From positions 1,849 to 52,182 of the forward strand of contig NW_005434579.1 of assembly GCF_000315625.1 (NCBI RefSeq): 50,334 bases of DNA. Reading direction: 5' to 3'. Positions 41,002-50,334 of the stretch are shown in pieces (within the stretch, counting starts at the first letter, position 1; each line of letters starts with the position of its first letter). The translations under genes were made by a program, and so were the position numbers. The DNA is from Guillardia theta CCMP2712 (lineage: Eukaryota > Cryptophyceae > Pyrenomonadales > Geminigeraceae). Under the pieces are notes generated by a model. It did no database searches and was not told where the DNA came from. It saw nothing but the letters and a program-made list of their open reading frames with translations.

Positions 41002-42270
41002 TTAAATCTTCTTCTTCTCGCTGCCCTTCAACTCCCCGACGCTCTTCATCACGATCTCTCTCATGGGCCCCTGCTCAGAAAGCATGAGAATCCCTCCTCG
41101 AATCCCCCAATCTACCTTCCCTCCTCCTTCCCCCCCCCCTTCTCCTCCTCCTTCTTCCTTCTTGCCCTCGTTCTTCTCCCCTCCTTCTCTTACTCTTCTT
41201 CCGCCCCTCCCCCCAGCCCCTCTTCCTCCTCACACCAGATCAAGAGGAGGAGGAGATTTCAGCTGCTTGTATCGGCCACTTCCCATCACCTGTGGCGCTA
41301 CAGTCATATCCCTCCAGGGTCTCCTCCTCTCTCAACTTGTGCGATGTTATCGGGCGTCGCTACGTCGACGAGACCTGTAGCAACTTCAACGGAGACTTGG
41401 AAAGAAAAGAAGCAGAACAGGAGATGATAAGGAGACAAGGAGGGCATAAGTGGAGGGGTGGATGGCGGTTGGGGCTGCGTAGAATGAGAGAGTGCAGGGT
41501 GTGTGTTTGGAGGGGGGGGGGGCAGGAGGAGCAGGAGCAGGAGAGAAATACCTCGAGCAGCCATGGCGTCCGCGAGCTCCATCTGATGGTTGTCCATGAG
41601 CGCCTGCGCCGGTCAGAGCCGTTGAATCTCAGGGCACTTGTCAGACCTGATTGGCAACGACGACAAGTTTCTTCCCCTGTTGCAGCGTCAGCTCCTGTCA
41701 AGCCCTCCCAGCACACTCTCACCATCCGTAGGGACTCCATCACAGAGCCGGCCCCTGCATGCGAGACTATAAGGTCCGCTGCTGCCATGTCCTCCTGCAG
41801 CGACGGCTTGTACTGCAGACAGAACAAGGATGAGGGTAAGGAAGAGTGTTCCTCCTCTCTTGCCTCATACACTGCGACTCGCAACCTTCCTCGCGCCACG
41901 GGCGTTGCTCTGCTTTTCCTGCAGGAGATGGTCAGGAGCGTCAGAATCCTGCCAGTTGCCATCAACCCCTTCTGAATGACAATCTCTTCGAACCCCTGTG
42001 AAAACAGCTTCTCTTGGAGGTCCTGGTGGGTGAGAACTCAATCAAGACTGATGAGTAAGGAAACGACGGAGGAGAGGAGACAAGGAGAAGGGGAGAGGAC
42101 GGAGGAAGACACGGAGGAGGGAAGGGCCAGCAGCTCCCAGGAGGAGGAGGAGGAGGAGGAGGAGGAGGAGGAGGAGGAGGAGGAGGAGGAGGAGGAGAGA
42201 TTCTCCTAACCTCGCTGTCAAACGCCTCTACAAGCTCGTCAAATTTCGTTGTTCCTACGGTAACGAAGCA
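41002..42270 (-). CDS. ALG13: ALG13-like UDP-GlcNAc transferase catalytic subunit (5' exon not found)
   Basis: ALG13 pairs with membrane-bound ALG14 on the cytosolic face of the ER and adds the second GlcNAc to dolichol-PP-GlcNAc in N-glycan synthesis. Exons 42270-42211, 42022-41967, 41918-41864, 41812-41723, 41676-41647, 41603-41552, 41374-41337 and 41070-41002 join in phase. Motifs: CFVTVGTTKFDELVEAF at the N-terminus, LFSQGFEEIVIQKG, YKPSLQEDMAAADLIVSHAGAG (the nucleotide-sugar-binding GT28 signature), SLRMGKKLVVVANQ, ALMDNHQMELADAM, and the tail KGSEKKKI. The intron 41863-41813 has a GC donor. The first exon carrying the ATG upstream of 42270 was not identified. Length, about 150 residues, fits a stand-alone ALG13. 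Confidence 0.85.
42135..42197. repeat. (GAG)n microsatellite in an ALG13 intron
   Basis: About 20 GAG units in the intron 42210-42023, pyrimidine on the sense strand. Confidence 0.9.
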
Positions 42271-42828
42271 CTGCCAGGGAGCGAGTCACTTGCGCAAGCG
42301 AAAAAGGAAGACAGTTAAGGTAGTCTGCGATCATAAAGAGCTGCGAGAGCTGCATAGATGGAGGAAACGATGATGGCGAGAGCGAGGGAGATGACAGACA
42401 AGGGAAACAGGAAGCAAGGGTGACGAGGAGGGCCCATGCAGGATGCGATGAAGGACGAGAAGAAGGTCAGGAGACCCCAGTCGTCACCTTCTGCCCTGGC
42501 ATGAGGACGAAGCGAAGAAATGTCGAGCACGCGGTAAATTCAGAAGACGAACAGACGAAAAAACTGAAGAGAGGAATCAGCTGTCGCACAATCACGACGA
42601 CAAGAGAGAATCTCAAGTCAAGAGGAAGGATATGGCAGCAACGTATCAGCACTTGTGGTGTAGAGATGAAGGAGATGAATGAGAGTGGCGGGGAAACAAA
42701 CAGAGACGAGAGTCTGACACTCAGGTAAAGAAACAGACAAACTCAGGCCCTGTGGGATGCAAGTGTGCTAGGCAGATCAGGAGAAATAAATACAGATAAC
42801 CAGCTAGATAGCAAGAGCGACTGAGGAA

Positions 42829-42920
42829 GGAGCAGGAGCAGGAGCAGCAGGAGCAGGAGCAGCAGGAGCAGCAGGAGCAGCAGGAGCAGGAGAAGAGCAG
42901 GAGCAGGAGCAGGAGCAGAA
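42829..42920. repeat. (GGAGCA)n microsatellite
   Basis: GGAGCA/GCAGGA hexamers on the plus strand. The complementary repeat (TGCTCC)n lies at 43069-43176. Confidence 0.9.
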
Positions 42921-42934
42921 GCATTGGGATGAGG

Positions 42935-42983
42935 GGTTTAGTTTTGCAGGTTTAGTTTGGCAGGTTTAGTTATGAGGGTTTAG
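42935..42983. repeat. Four GGTTTAG words at exact 14-bp spacing
   Basis: GGTTTAG starts at 42935, 42949, 42963 and 42977. The period is twice the telomere unit (TTTAGGG), so this may be a decayed telomeric array with every second unit changed. Here the G-rich strand is the plus strand, opposite to the arrays at 1559 and 2975. Confidence 0.7.
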
Positions 42984-43068
42984 ATCTAGACGTGGTCAGA
43001 GTGGGATGTGGCTCCGTTGCTTTCCCGCTCCTGCTCCTCTCCCCGCTCTGTTCCTATCTAGACTAGTC

Positions 43069-43136
43069 CCTCCTGCTCCTGCTCCTGCTCCTGCTCCTTC
43101 TCCTTCTCCTTCTCCTGCTCCTGCTCCTGCTTTCCT

Positions 43137-43176
<40 letters not shown>
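43069..43176. repeat. (TGCTCC)n microsatellite
   Basis: Inverse orientation to the array at 42829-42920. The two could pair as a long imperfect fold-back around the GGTTTAG repeat. Confidence 0.9.
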
Positions 43177-43746
43177 CCCCTCCCCCTCCTCTCTTCCACC
43201 CCCTCACTGACTCCTCTCATCCTCTCCTCATCTCCTCATCTTCTTTCCTCCCCTCCTTTCCTCCCCTCCTTTCCTCCTCTCACGATAGACTCTCTCTCTG
43301 CTACCATCCTCCTCTCCTAACCTGTTCCCCTTGTTCTCTCCTCTCCTCCTTTCCTGGTTTGATCGATCGCCCTTGCTCCTACGCAGTCCTGCTTGCCTGC
43401 CTGCCTGCAGTCTCAAGAGCTCTCTGACAAACTCCCTCTCATATGTCAACATGCTCTCTTCAGTTTTGTCCAGGCATGTTCCCCTCTCAGCCTCTTCGCT
43501 TACGAGTTTCCATTCTGAACCTCAATATGCGTTCAATTGCATTTTCGTCCTTCTCATCCTGAATTTCCTTCTCTCAGGCTTAGCATCCATGATACTTTGA
43601 CATGCTTAGTAGAGCGCTCCAAAATCTTTCGCATCGTCTCCCCTGTCTTGCTATTTCACTGAGTGTTTCCTTCCGCAGGAACTTGCTTCACCTTCCCTTG
43701 TCTCTACCCAAGAGCTTCTCCTGCCGTCGGTTCGTTGAAGGGACAC

Positions 43747-44820
43747 ATGGCGTCGGAGGCGACCTGTCTCTTCAAGGAGCATTGCAAGCTTCCAGGTGAA
43801 TCCTGCGATCCCGAGGCCAACAGGGGCCTGCAGTGCAAGACCTGCGGCCAATCCTTTCACAAGGACTGCGCGCCCAGCAACAGGCGCGACCCCTTGACCT
43901 GCGGCTGCTCCGAGGCCCAGCCAGCAGAAGCCGAGGCATCTTTTGCGATGGCGAGCCCGGTGGGAGTAGGGAGAAAAGGATCTCAGCCGAGCTCAGCCTC
44001 GAAGAAGCTTCAACCCTCCCTGAACAGCATGAAGCCGGGCTTCGGCGGTCGGATCGCCGGCTCCTGCAACTACTCCAAGGAGGAGCTGTACTACCTCGCA
44101 GAGCTGTTCGCGCAGGTGAAGCCGTCAGGGCGCATCCAGTGGGAGCGACTGCTAGAGGTCCACACGAGATGGTGCACGGAGCATAGCGTCACTCCTCGGC
44201 CTCTGGGCTCCATCCGGTCCAAGATCCGGCAGATCGCCTCGAGGAGGTACGCGGACGAGCATGAGGACGCGCCGTCCTACGTCGACATGGTGAAGCGAAC
44301 GTGCAGAGAGATCAAGGCGTTTAAGGTGGCCAACGCTGACAAGGCCGGAGGGAAGGAGAGAAAGTCTGGGAACCCCACGGGAGAGGAGAACGAGACCGAC
44401 ATGGATACGGATGCGAGCGCGAGCGCTGACGCGGAAGTTGCGATTCCTCCTGCTCCGCCCAACGATGTGCCAGCAGCGGAGGGAGAGGCTGCCCCATCAG
44501 GGTCGGGGAACATGGTGCATGCAAGCGCTAGGGCCGAAGGAGCCGGGGCTGTGCCCTCGAGCAGATCGCACAGAGATTACCATGAGGGGGAAGGAGGACG
44601 AACTTCAGGTGGCAGGAATGTGACGTTGAGCAGCAAGGCTGTGGACGGACACACCAAGGACATGCTCCTTGTGACTCTTGGGGAGATCAAACAGCAGCTG
44701 CAGGACACCAAGGACGAGGTGAAGAGTCTGAAGGCGGACATGAAGGCTGTGCTGCGGTACCTGCAGATCAAGGAGGGCCCTCCTATGGACCCTCCGTCCT
44801 CCTTGTCCCAGAACGACTAG
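43747..44820 (+). CDS. Cys/His-rich plus Myb/SANT-like protein with C-terminal coiled coil, intronless
   Basis: A single open frame of 357 aa from the ATG at 43747 (MASEATCLFKEHCKLPG). Residues about 6-55 hold a Cys/His cluster (CLFKEHC, ESC, LQCKTCGQSFHKDC, LTCGC) able to bind two zincs, of PHD/RING-like spacing. Residues about 110-175 (YSKEELYYLAELFAQVKPSG, IQWERLLEVHTRWC, PRPLGSIRSKIRQIA) look like a Myb/SANT or trihelix DNA-binding domain. A disordered acidic and Ala/Pro region follows, then a coiled coil (LGEIKQQLQDTKDEVKSLKA). The frame stays open upstream to 43663, where an acceptor-like tttccttccgcag ends, so a 5' exon may exist. Being intronless among intron-dense genes may point to retroposition or a mobile-element origin. 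A chromatin or DNA-binding role is inferred. Confidence 0.7.
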   Translation: MASEATCLFKEHCKLPGESCDPEANRGLQCKTCGQSFHKDCAPSNRRDPLTCGCSEAQPAEAEASFAMASPVGVGRKGSQPSSASKKLQPSLNSMKPGFGGRIAGSCNYSKEELYYLAELFAQVKPSGRIQWERLLEVHTRWCTEHSVTPRPLGSIRSKIRQIASRRYADEHEDAPSYVDMVKRTCREIKAFKVANADKAGGKERKSGNPTGEENETDMDTDASASADAEVAIPPAPPNDVPAAEGEAAPSGSGNMVHASARAEGAGAVPSSRSHRDYHEGEGGRTSGGRNVTLSSKAVDGHTKDMLLVTLGEIKQQLQDTKDEVKSLKADMKAVLRYLQIKEGPPMDPPSSLSQND

Positions 44821-45375
44821 AAACTTGAGACTCACTTGAGTCCCCATGTCCAGATCAGCAAGTTCAGAACTTTAAGCAAGAAAGTTTGAAAGATTGAATA
44901 ACCCACAGTAAATAGAATGCACTAACCTTGCTGCCTAGAGCGACTCCAGAGGAGGAGCAGGAGCTGGCGACTCTAGCCTAGTAGAGGAGGAGCTGGACTC
45001 GGGAGCTAGGAGCAGGAGCTACTAGAGGAGGAGCTGGAGCTGACGACTCTAGCCTAGCCTAGTAGAGCAGGACTCCCGGAGCACTGGAGCCTGGAGGAGA
45101 CAGGAGGAGCCTCGGAGGCTACTGGAGGAGGAGCCTTGGAGCTACTAGATGAGGAGCTTCGGAGCTACTAGAGGAGGAGTCTCGGAGTTACTAGAGGGGA
45201 GGAGCAGGAGCTACTGCTACTAGGCGGCTAGAGGAGGAGCAGGAGCCGCAGTAGTAGTAGTAGTAGTAGTAGAGGAGCAGCACGAGCTACTAGATGCTCG
45301 GAGGAGCCTCGGAGTTACTAGAGGAGGAGGAGCAGGAGCTACCAAACTAGCCTGGTGAGTGTGAATCGTAACGGA
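44821..45375. other. Intergenic, mostly minisatellite
   Basis: 555 bp between two plus-strand genes. After about 110 bp of ordinary sequence it is nearly all degenerate repeat (next entry). Confidence 0.6.
44935..45350. repeat. Degenerate CTACTAGAGGAGGAG minisatellite with a (TAG)n run
   Basis: Units built from GAGCTACTAGAGGAGGAG, CTCGGAG and GACTCTAGCC recur irregularly. A perfect TAG run sits at about 45247-45272. It ends at the start of the ankyrin gene and may overlap its promoter. Confidence 0.8.
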
Positions 45376-47012
45376 ATGGTAACGGATATGTCTACTTGGG
45401 TCGCAATGGTGCCTTTGGTTCTGCTGCTCCTAGCGGCGACGAGTCCGGTCACGATAGGAGGGGGGGGAGCAGGGGGAGCAGGGGGAGGAGAGATGTTAAG
45501 CTTGACGATGATGCCATCGAAGGTAGCGAAGACAGTCGCAGCAGCAGTGTTGAGCTCGGAGGGAGGAAGAATCGGTGTGTCAGGCTGCATCGGAGGGAGA
45601 GAGGGAAGTTTGAGGCTACGAGGAGGAACGATGGAGATGAGCGAGGAGAGCGAGGAGTACCAGCCTGAAGGAGAGATGGAGAGGTTTGAGTTCAGTACAG
45701 ACCCACAGGTGTCAGAGGGGGAGGAGGGGGAGGCGGGGAGGCAACAAAAGAGGAACAGCTTGGCGACGCAGCGAGAGCGGGGGAGCTCGAGAGGGTTCAG
45801 ATGCTGATAGAACGAGATCATGTCGATGTGAACGAGGCCGACATGGCTGGCTGCACTGCCCTCCACTTCGCTGCAGCCAACGGACACGAGCATGTGGTGC
45901 GGTACCTGCTCGGCCGGCGCGCGGAGCTCAAGAAGAACAATCGAGGTAACACCCCCCTGCATTGGGCCGTGCAGAACTCGCAGGAGAAGGTGGTAGAGCT
46001 CCTGCTCGCTCATGAGCAGTCGGACGTGCTGGACAGGAACGACTGCAACATCAGCGCGCTGACTTACGCATGCGAGGCAAACGACGAGAACATCACAGCA
46101 CTGCTCCTCTCGCACCAGAGCGCTGGCCCGCTGGAGGAAGGAGCGCAGATGGAGGTCTGCGAGTCCGTCTCTGAGGATCTCTTGTCGCCCGAGGACGCGG
46201 CGATCGTGGAGGAGACGACTCTGGAGCTGAGGCTCAGCGACCCGTCCGCCTCCTCCCTCAAGTGTAGGCTGCTGGGGCTCTCCTGGAGGGGAGAAGCATT
46301 TTCAGGGACGGATGCAGCGCGGGATAGCACGGGGGTGTACCTGTGGGCAGCCTCGGTGATCACTGCGAGGTGGATCTGTGAGATGAAGGAGGAGCTCAGG
46401 GGAAAGAGTTTCTGTGAGATCGGAGCGGGATGCGGCCTTCCGTCCCTTGCTGCCATGGCTTTCACAGACGCCCAGGTCGTGCTGGCGACCGACTCCTTCA
46501 AGCACTCGCTCGAGAACCTGAGGATCAACATGCAGCTCAACGAGGGTCCGGCGACGTCTGGCAGGATGCAGATCGAGAAGCTGGACTGGACGGATGAGTC
46601 CAGCTGGCCGTCAGCCGAGAGTTTCGACATCCTCGTGGGGTCTGACATCCTCTACGACCACGAGCAGGTCCGCTGAGCCGCAAACTCCTCACTCCAGCTG
46701 ACCGTACTTGTCAGGTTGACTCCATATGTCGGGTTGCGAACCATCTCCTCCGGAGGGCCGGAGGCAAGTTCCTCTACGCAGCCCCTCCACATCGAGACGG
46801 CTCAACGCTCCTCATCTCATCTATGGAGGTACCTGCTGCCTGCCAGCTGGCCCGCTGCTGAGGCTGTTTGACAGACTCTGGGGTTCAAGCACGAAGTCCG
46901 AGAGGCGCCGGAGAGGTTCTACGAGAATCCGCTGCCGTCAGAGCAGCAGCTGGAGATGTATCTGTCGGATTTGGCTGGTCGAGATTGCTTGCTCCACACC
47001 TTCAGCAGATGA
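45376..47012 (+). CDS. Ankyrin-repeat / protein methyltransferase fusion (METTL21/FAM86-like)
   Basis: Exons 45376-45708, 45759-46667, 46715-46828 and 46875-47012 join in phase through 46-50 nt introns, giving up to 497 aa. An alternative start at 45631 (MEMSEESEEY) gives 412 aa and avoids a dubious hydrophobic, Gly-rich N-terminus. Three ankyrin repeats: GDAARAGELERVQMLIE with CTALHFAAANGHEHVVRYLL; NTPLHWAVQNSQEKVVELLL; SALTYACEANDENITALLL. Then a seven-strand methyltransferase: GVYLWAASVITARWI, motif I EIGAGCGLPSL, ATDSFKHSLENL, and FDILVGSDILYD, typical of the Methyltransf_16 lysine methyltransferases. The tail (KFLYAAPPHRDGST, GFKHEVREAPERFYEN) completes the fold. The ankyrins may select the substrate. 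The target is unknown. Confidence 0.85.
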
Positions 47013-47222
47013 TGCAGGCCAGCTGGGGCGTACCATCGAGGGAACATTTGTTCCGTCGAGAGAACATCGATAGTTTCCGTACTCGGTCCTGACATCTCTA
47101 TTGGGGTCCCTTCACTTTGATGCCCCCGTGAAGGAGGACGAGAACGTGAGCATTCAGACTTTAACGATAGATAGGGTAAATGTTGCAGGGCTGTTCTACC
47201 TTGTGCTATCCCACGAATGTAC

Positions 47223-48692
47223 TTATTGTCCACCGCCCCTTCCTCGCCTGATCCCCCCTCCTCGCCCCATCCCTCCTCCGCGTCCTCCTCCGCGTCCTCG
47301 GGGCCCAGTCCATCTGCGAATTCCCGCACTTGTGGCACCGAAAGTCTCCATGTCGAGTCGGTTGGACTCAGCTCTGTTGTATGGCGACTCCTTCGTCGAG
47401 CCCTGCAGCCCGCCTCAGGCCCTCTTCCGCATCGGCACAGGTCAGCTCACCTCACAAGATATGGAGTCAAAGAAACTCTTGGCCTTGTCGTAACCCTTAA
47501 CAATAGATTGCTCCTGATCGTGCACCTCTTCCTGCTCAGGTCGTCACAACCAGCTGCCTCAACACTACATCACTCGCCTTCACTGCAAGCTTATCAAAGG
47601 CAGCAGTTGTTGAGACAAAGTCGAAGTCATCCTCCATCTGCAGGCACATATGAGCATGCCACCGCAACCCACGTGATCGCACACCTTCTTTATCTCGCCA
47701 ACCGTGAATTGACCCGAAGCAATCATGCCCCTGCCTCTTCCTCCTCTTCCCCCCCTCAGTGCGCCGCCGCGTGCGGGAGCATGGGCGTGGGCCTGGGGAG
47801 GTGGGGCACGCCCCGTGTTGATGTTCTTCGGTCCCCCTTGGTTGCCCTGGGATTGGCTTGCAATGGACGGAGGCTGCGCCCAGGCGTTGGGTCGCGGTTG
47901 AGGTGCCTTCTGCCCTTGCCCTTGTTCACCCGGAACTCCTGGCTTCGGCTGGGCCTGAGGCTGAGAAATCTGAGCTGGTGCTTGGGCCTGAGCTTGAGCC
48001 TGGGGCTGGGCTGGTTGAGGAGCAGCCTGAGGTGCGGAAGGCATCGTCTGGTTCGGCCTAGGCACATTGCCATCGTTAGGCCTCTGCTGGAACTGCATGG
48101 GAGCAACTGAAACATGGAGAGTCAGGACAAACAGACAGATGGAGGGATATACCAGCAGCAGGCATCCCTGGTGCAGGAGCATTCGGCTTGGGCATTCCTT
48201 GATTGTACATGGGTTGCATCGGCTGAGAGAACTGCTGCGGGGCATACGGGTTGTACTGTGCCGGCTCTGGCGGGCGCATGGGCTCCGCAGGAGGCATTGC
48301 TTGGGGAGCATTTTGATCGAGAACATGCAGGTCCTTGATATCCGAGCCTCTGTAGAAGACACATCAGCCAACCTCATCGAGATCACAAGATCCTTAGCCA
48401 CACACCTGAAGATGATGTATTCATACACCTCAGCCGATGGCTGGATCTGGGGGCCGTCCTTTCGGCGGCCTTCAGTTCCGAACGAGCGAACTGGGGAGGA
48501 AAATCAGGGACAAGCATATTGTGAAGAGGCCCAGCCGATCGCCGCGCATTCATCAGGCAATTTAAAGAAGGACATACCGTGCTGCAAGGCTACGGTAGCT
48601 TCGGTCGGGTTGATTGTATACAGAGTTCCTTCATAGCGGATCTCTGACTTGGAAATCAAGCTGATGCGCGAACCTATGTACGGTTGTGCCAT
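47223..48692 (-). CDS. LSM14: LSM14/RAP55/Scd6 (DCP5) family mRNP protein
   Basis: Exons 48692-48578, 48490-48406, 48349-48153, 48106-47685, 47637-47584, 47531-47451 and 47402-47223 encode 377 aa. The protein acts in mRNA decapping, translational repression and P-body formation. All family parts are present in order. The LSm14 domain is [19 protein letters not shown] with [26 protein letters not shown]. Then a Pro/Gln-rich linker, a first RGG patch ([15 protein letters not shown]), the FDF box ([16 protein letters not shown]), the FFD box ([13 protein letters not shown]), the TFG box ([10 protein letters not shown]) and a C-terminal RGG tail ending GRGGGQ. The FDF/FFD boxes bind DDX6-type helicase and the decapping machinery. 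Introns are 47-87 nt. It converges on the ankyrin gene, with 210 bp between the stops. Confidence 0.93.
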
Positions 48693-50334
48693 CTATGAAG
48701 CTGTCAGTACCATTGAAACCGGAGAACATCATGTCAAACAAGGATTATGTCAACTCAGAGAAGGCATGTATCTGCCTCTATAATGTGAAAGCTCACAACA
48801 ATGCTACTCTCTCGCTCGCTCACTCTCCTTCTCTCTCTGAACAAGGCTTCTTCACCTCAGATTCCGTTCTCCGAGTTCAAGGCCGTGCTCACTCAGTCTC
48901 ATCTATTGTAGTCTACGTCGGAATTTATTGCCCTCAACGTTTTCAAGGATCTCAATCCGTCTCCTTCATTGCTGCAACAACTAACTCAGCTCACTCGATA
49001 CCCTATTTTCATGTCCGTCTTCAGTGACTGTCCTTCCTACAGCCTAACACTGCCTATACCTTGTCAACGGTTACAAAAAATGCGCGAGTTCAAAGTTTAT
49101 CAACACTTTCAAGACAAAGTCCATTCCACGCGGCTTCCATGCCTCGTTCAACATGTTTTAGTAGAGAACATTTTCATCCCTCTACTTTGTGCTTTCTGCA
49201 GCAAACTGCTTCCAACCATCATCTCTCAAGCGTGCTTGCGTTCGCTGATACTAATTTTATCATGGGTGTCGATAAGTTTTCCTTTTCCTGTTCTTCACCA
49301 CATTTGAGGATTCTCAATATCCATATTCCACAGGTTTCTGAATTCATGCTTCGGTCCCTTTGTTCCACCTATCCTGCACTGGAGCCATGTGATCTTTGCT
49401 GACTTCACTCTTTCCCTCCTGCCATGCGCTTGCCCCATTTATTTCGCCTCTGCTTCTTCATTTCTCCCCTGCTCATTCGCTTCTGTCCTCCACTCTCCTC
49501 TCCTCTGCCACCATGGGCGCGTGCTGGCGGGAAGGGGAAGGGGCGGCAGACAACACCCCATGAAATGCTTCGAAATAAATAATGAGTAAACTTTATCGTA
49601 TTCTAATACTACTGCTGGAATCTTATCTATATCTTGTAGTACTATTTTCTTAGTTAAGTGAATACCACCCACCCCATGCAGAAGCCTCTGGAACATGGAG
49701 GGTTCTTCCCGATACAACGCAATTTTGTAAAATTATTTTGAAACTACATCTTTGAGTTTCAAGTATGGGATAATATATTTTGAATATTTTTAGATGAGCG
49801 TGGTCAAACATGACCCTTGAGAAATTGTTGCTCTTCTGCCTCTGCTGTATTTCACTCAAATGTGAACCAATACGAAGCTCTTTGAGGATCTAGACTGAAA
49901 ATTTGCATCTAATGTTGAAACCATGAGATGAAACTTAAATTGAAACCTTCTGCTACTGAATCCCGCAACAAGTACTGGAAAATTTCGTTTCTTTTTTGAA
50001 AATCTTTTGTTAAATTTGAAAATTAAATCTTAAATTTCAATATCTCCCCCAGGTCGAACGACTCATACAGCACAAGAAAAATTTCGATTATCCACTTGAA
50101 TCTATCTTTTTCTATTGAAATTCCTGAGGCAAAGTTCAGAGTTGATGCTGAAGATGGCAGCGGAGGCTTGTGATGGCAGAGGCGCTTGTTATTCGACCTC
50201 CTGCAGTGGCAGTTCCCGCTCCCTCCCTCCCTCCAGCTGCCTTCCCCCTTCACTCCCCCCACCCCCCACCCCTATCCATCCTCACTTTCTCCTCCCTCCC
50301 TCCCTCCCTCCATCCATCCATCCATCCATCCATC
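48693..50334. other. Intergenic to the right edge, no gene seen
   Basis: 1.6 kb upstream of LSM14. Open stretches around 48969-49402 lack codon-like character or family motifs. The part from 49560 to 50110 is AT-rich. A CCACCCACCCC word lies at about 49664. A gene starting to the right cannot be excluded. Confidence 0.5.
50310..50334. repeat. (CATC)n tetranucleotide repeat at the window edge
   Basis: A CCTCC run passes into CATC units that continue to the last base. A short CATC run also lies at about 26339-26356. Confidence 0.9.

Larger units (their letters stand above)
42271..43746. other. Intergenic, divergent starts of ALG13 and the Myb-like gene
   Basis: It must contain the missing ALG13 5' exon. 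The minus-strand frame 42530-42315 has a hydrophobic stretch (LSVISLALAIIVSSIY), but its phase does not fit the known exon. The region also holds two GAGCAG-type microsatellites in opposite orientation and a 14-bp GGTTTAG repeat, plus pyrimidine-rich sequence (43180-43320). Confidence 0.5.

Noticed and set aside
42315-42530. Hydrophobic minus-strand frame as the first exon of ALG13
   Set aside because: No GT or GC donor in the right phase joins it to the exon at 42270; listed as an open question instead.
48969-49402. Two overlapping plus-strand frames of about 112 codons
   Set aside because: Overlapping frames of equal length with no family match; the opposite strand also lacks coding character.

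Overview
The window looks like nuclear DNA of a eukaryotic alga, most likely a cryptophyte of the Guillardia theta kind. This is inferred from three things seen in the sequence. Nearly every gene is cut by very short introns (about 41-66 nt, GT-AG with a few GC-AG). One plastid-type protein begins with a signal peptide followed by an A-A-S-F motif, the bipartite leader of secondary red plastids. There are arrays of the plant/algal telomere unit CCCTAAA. Genes are closely packed and lie on both strands. I rebuilt most gene models by hand from reading frame, splice phase and family similarity, so the exon borders are predictions.

Layout. 1-4.5 kb: a subtelomere-like block with three copies of an unknown gene family, one intact and running off the left edge, two decayed. 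It holds two internal CCCTAAA arrays, each preceded by three copies of a 19-20 bp unit. 5.36-12.0 kb, all minus strand: a membrane protein with coiled coil, Ser-Tyr-Gly-Arg repeats and a Cys-rich tail; fold-back hairpins; an unknown protein with one membrane segment; a tiny spliced gene; and a plastid-targeted RUS/DUF647 gene. 13.3-23.3 kb, minus: a giant coiled-coil protein with four Trp repeats at exact 33-residue spacing (Sfi1/centrin-binding type) and a C-terminal PDZ domain. 25.1-28.0 kb, plus: a mitochondrial-looking P-loop protein of the dethiobiotin synthase / phosphotransacetylase N-domain type. 28.5-36.0 kb, minus: an armadillo-repeat plus coiled-coil protein of about 1,300 residues. 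36-38.9 kb: a gene desert with a CCCCACCC-rich tract. 38.95-40.6 kb, plus: DusA-type tRNA-dihydrouridine synthase. 41.0-42.3 kb, minus: ALG13. 43.7-44.8 kb, plus: an intronless Cys/His-rich plus Myb/SANT-like protein. 45.4-47.0 kb, plus: an ankyrin-methyltransferase fusion. 47.2-48.7 kb, minus: LSM14/RAP55. The rest is AT-rich intergenic sequence.

The genes do not form one pathway. They are a housekeeping mix (tRNA modification, N-glycosylation, mRNA decapping/P-body, a plastid membrane protein) plus two very large coiled-coil scaffold proteins that may be cytoskeletal or centrosomal. Simple repeats are unusually common, and many sit inside introns of the large genes. No rRNA, tRNA, CRISPR or prokaryotic operon was seen.
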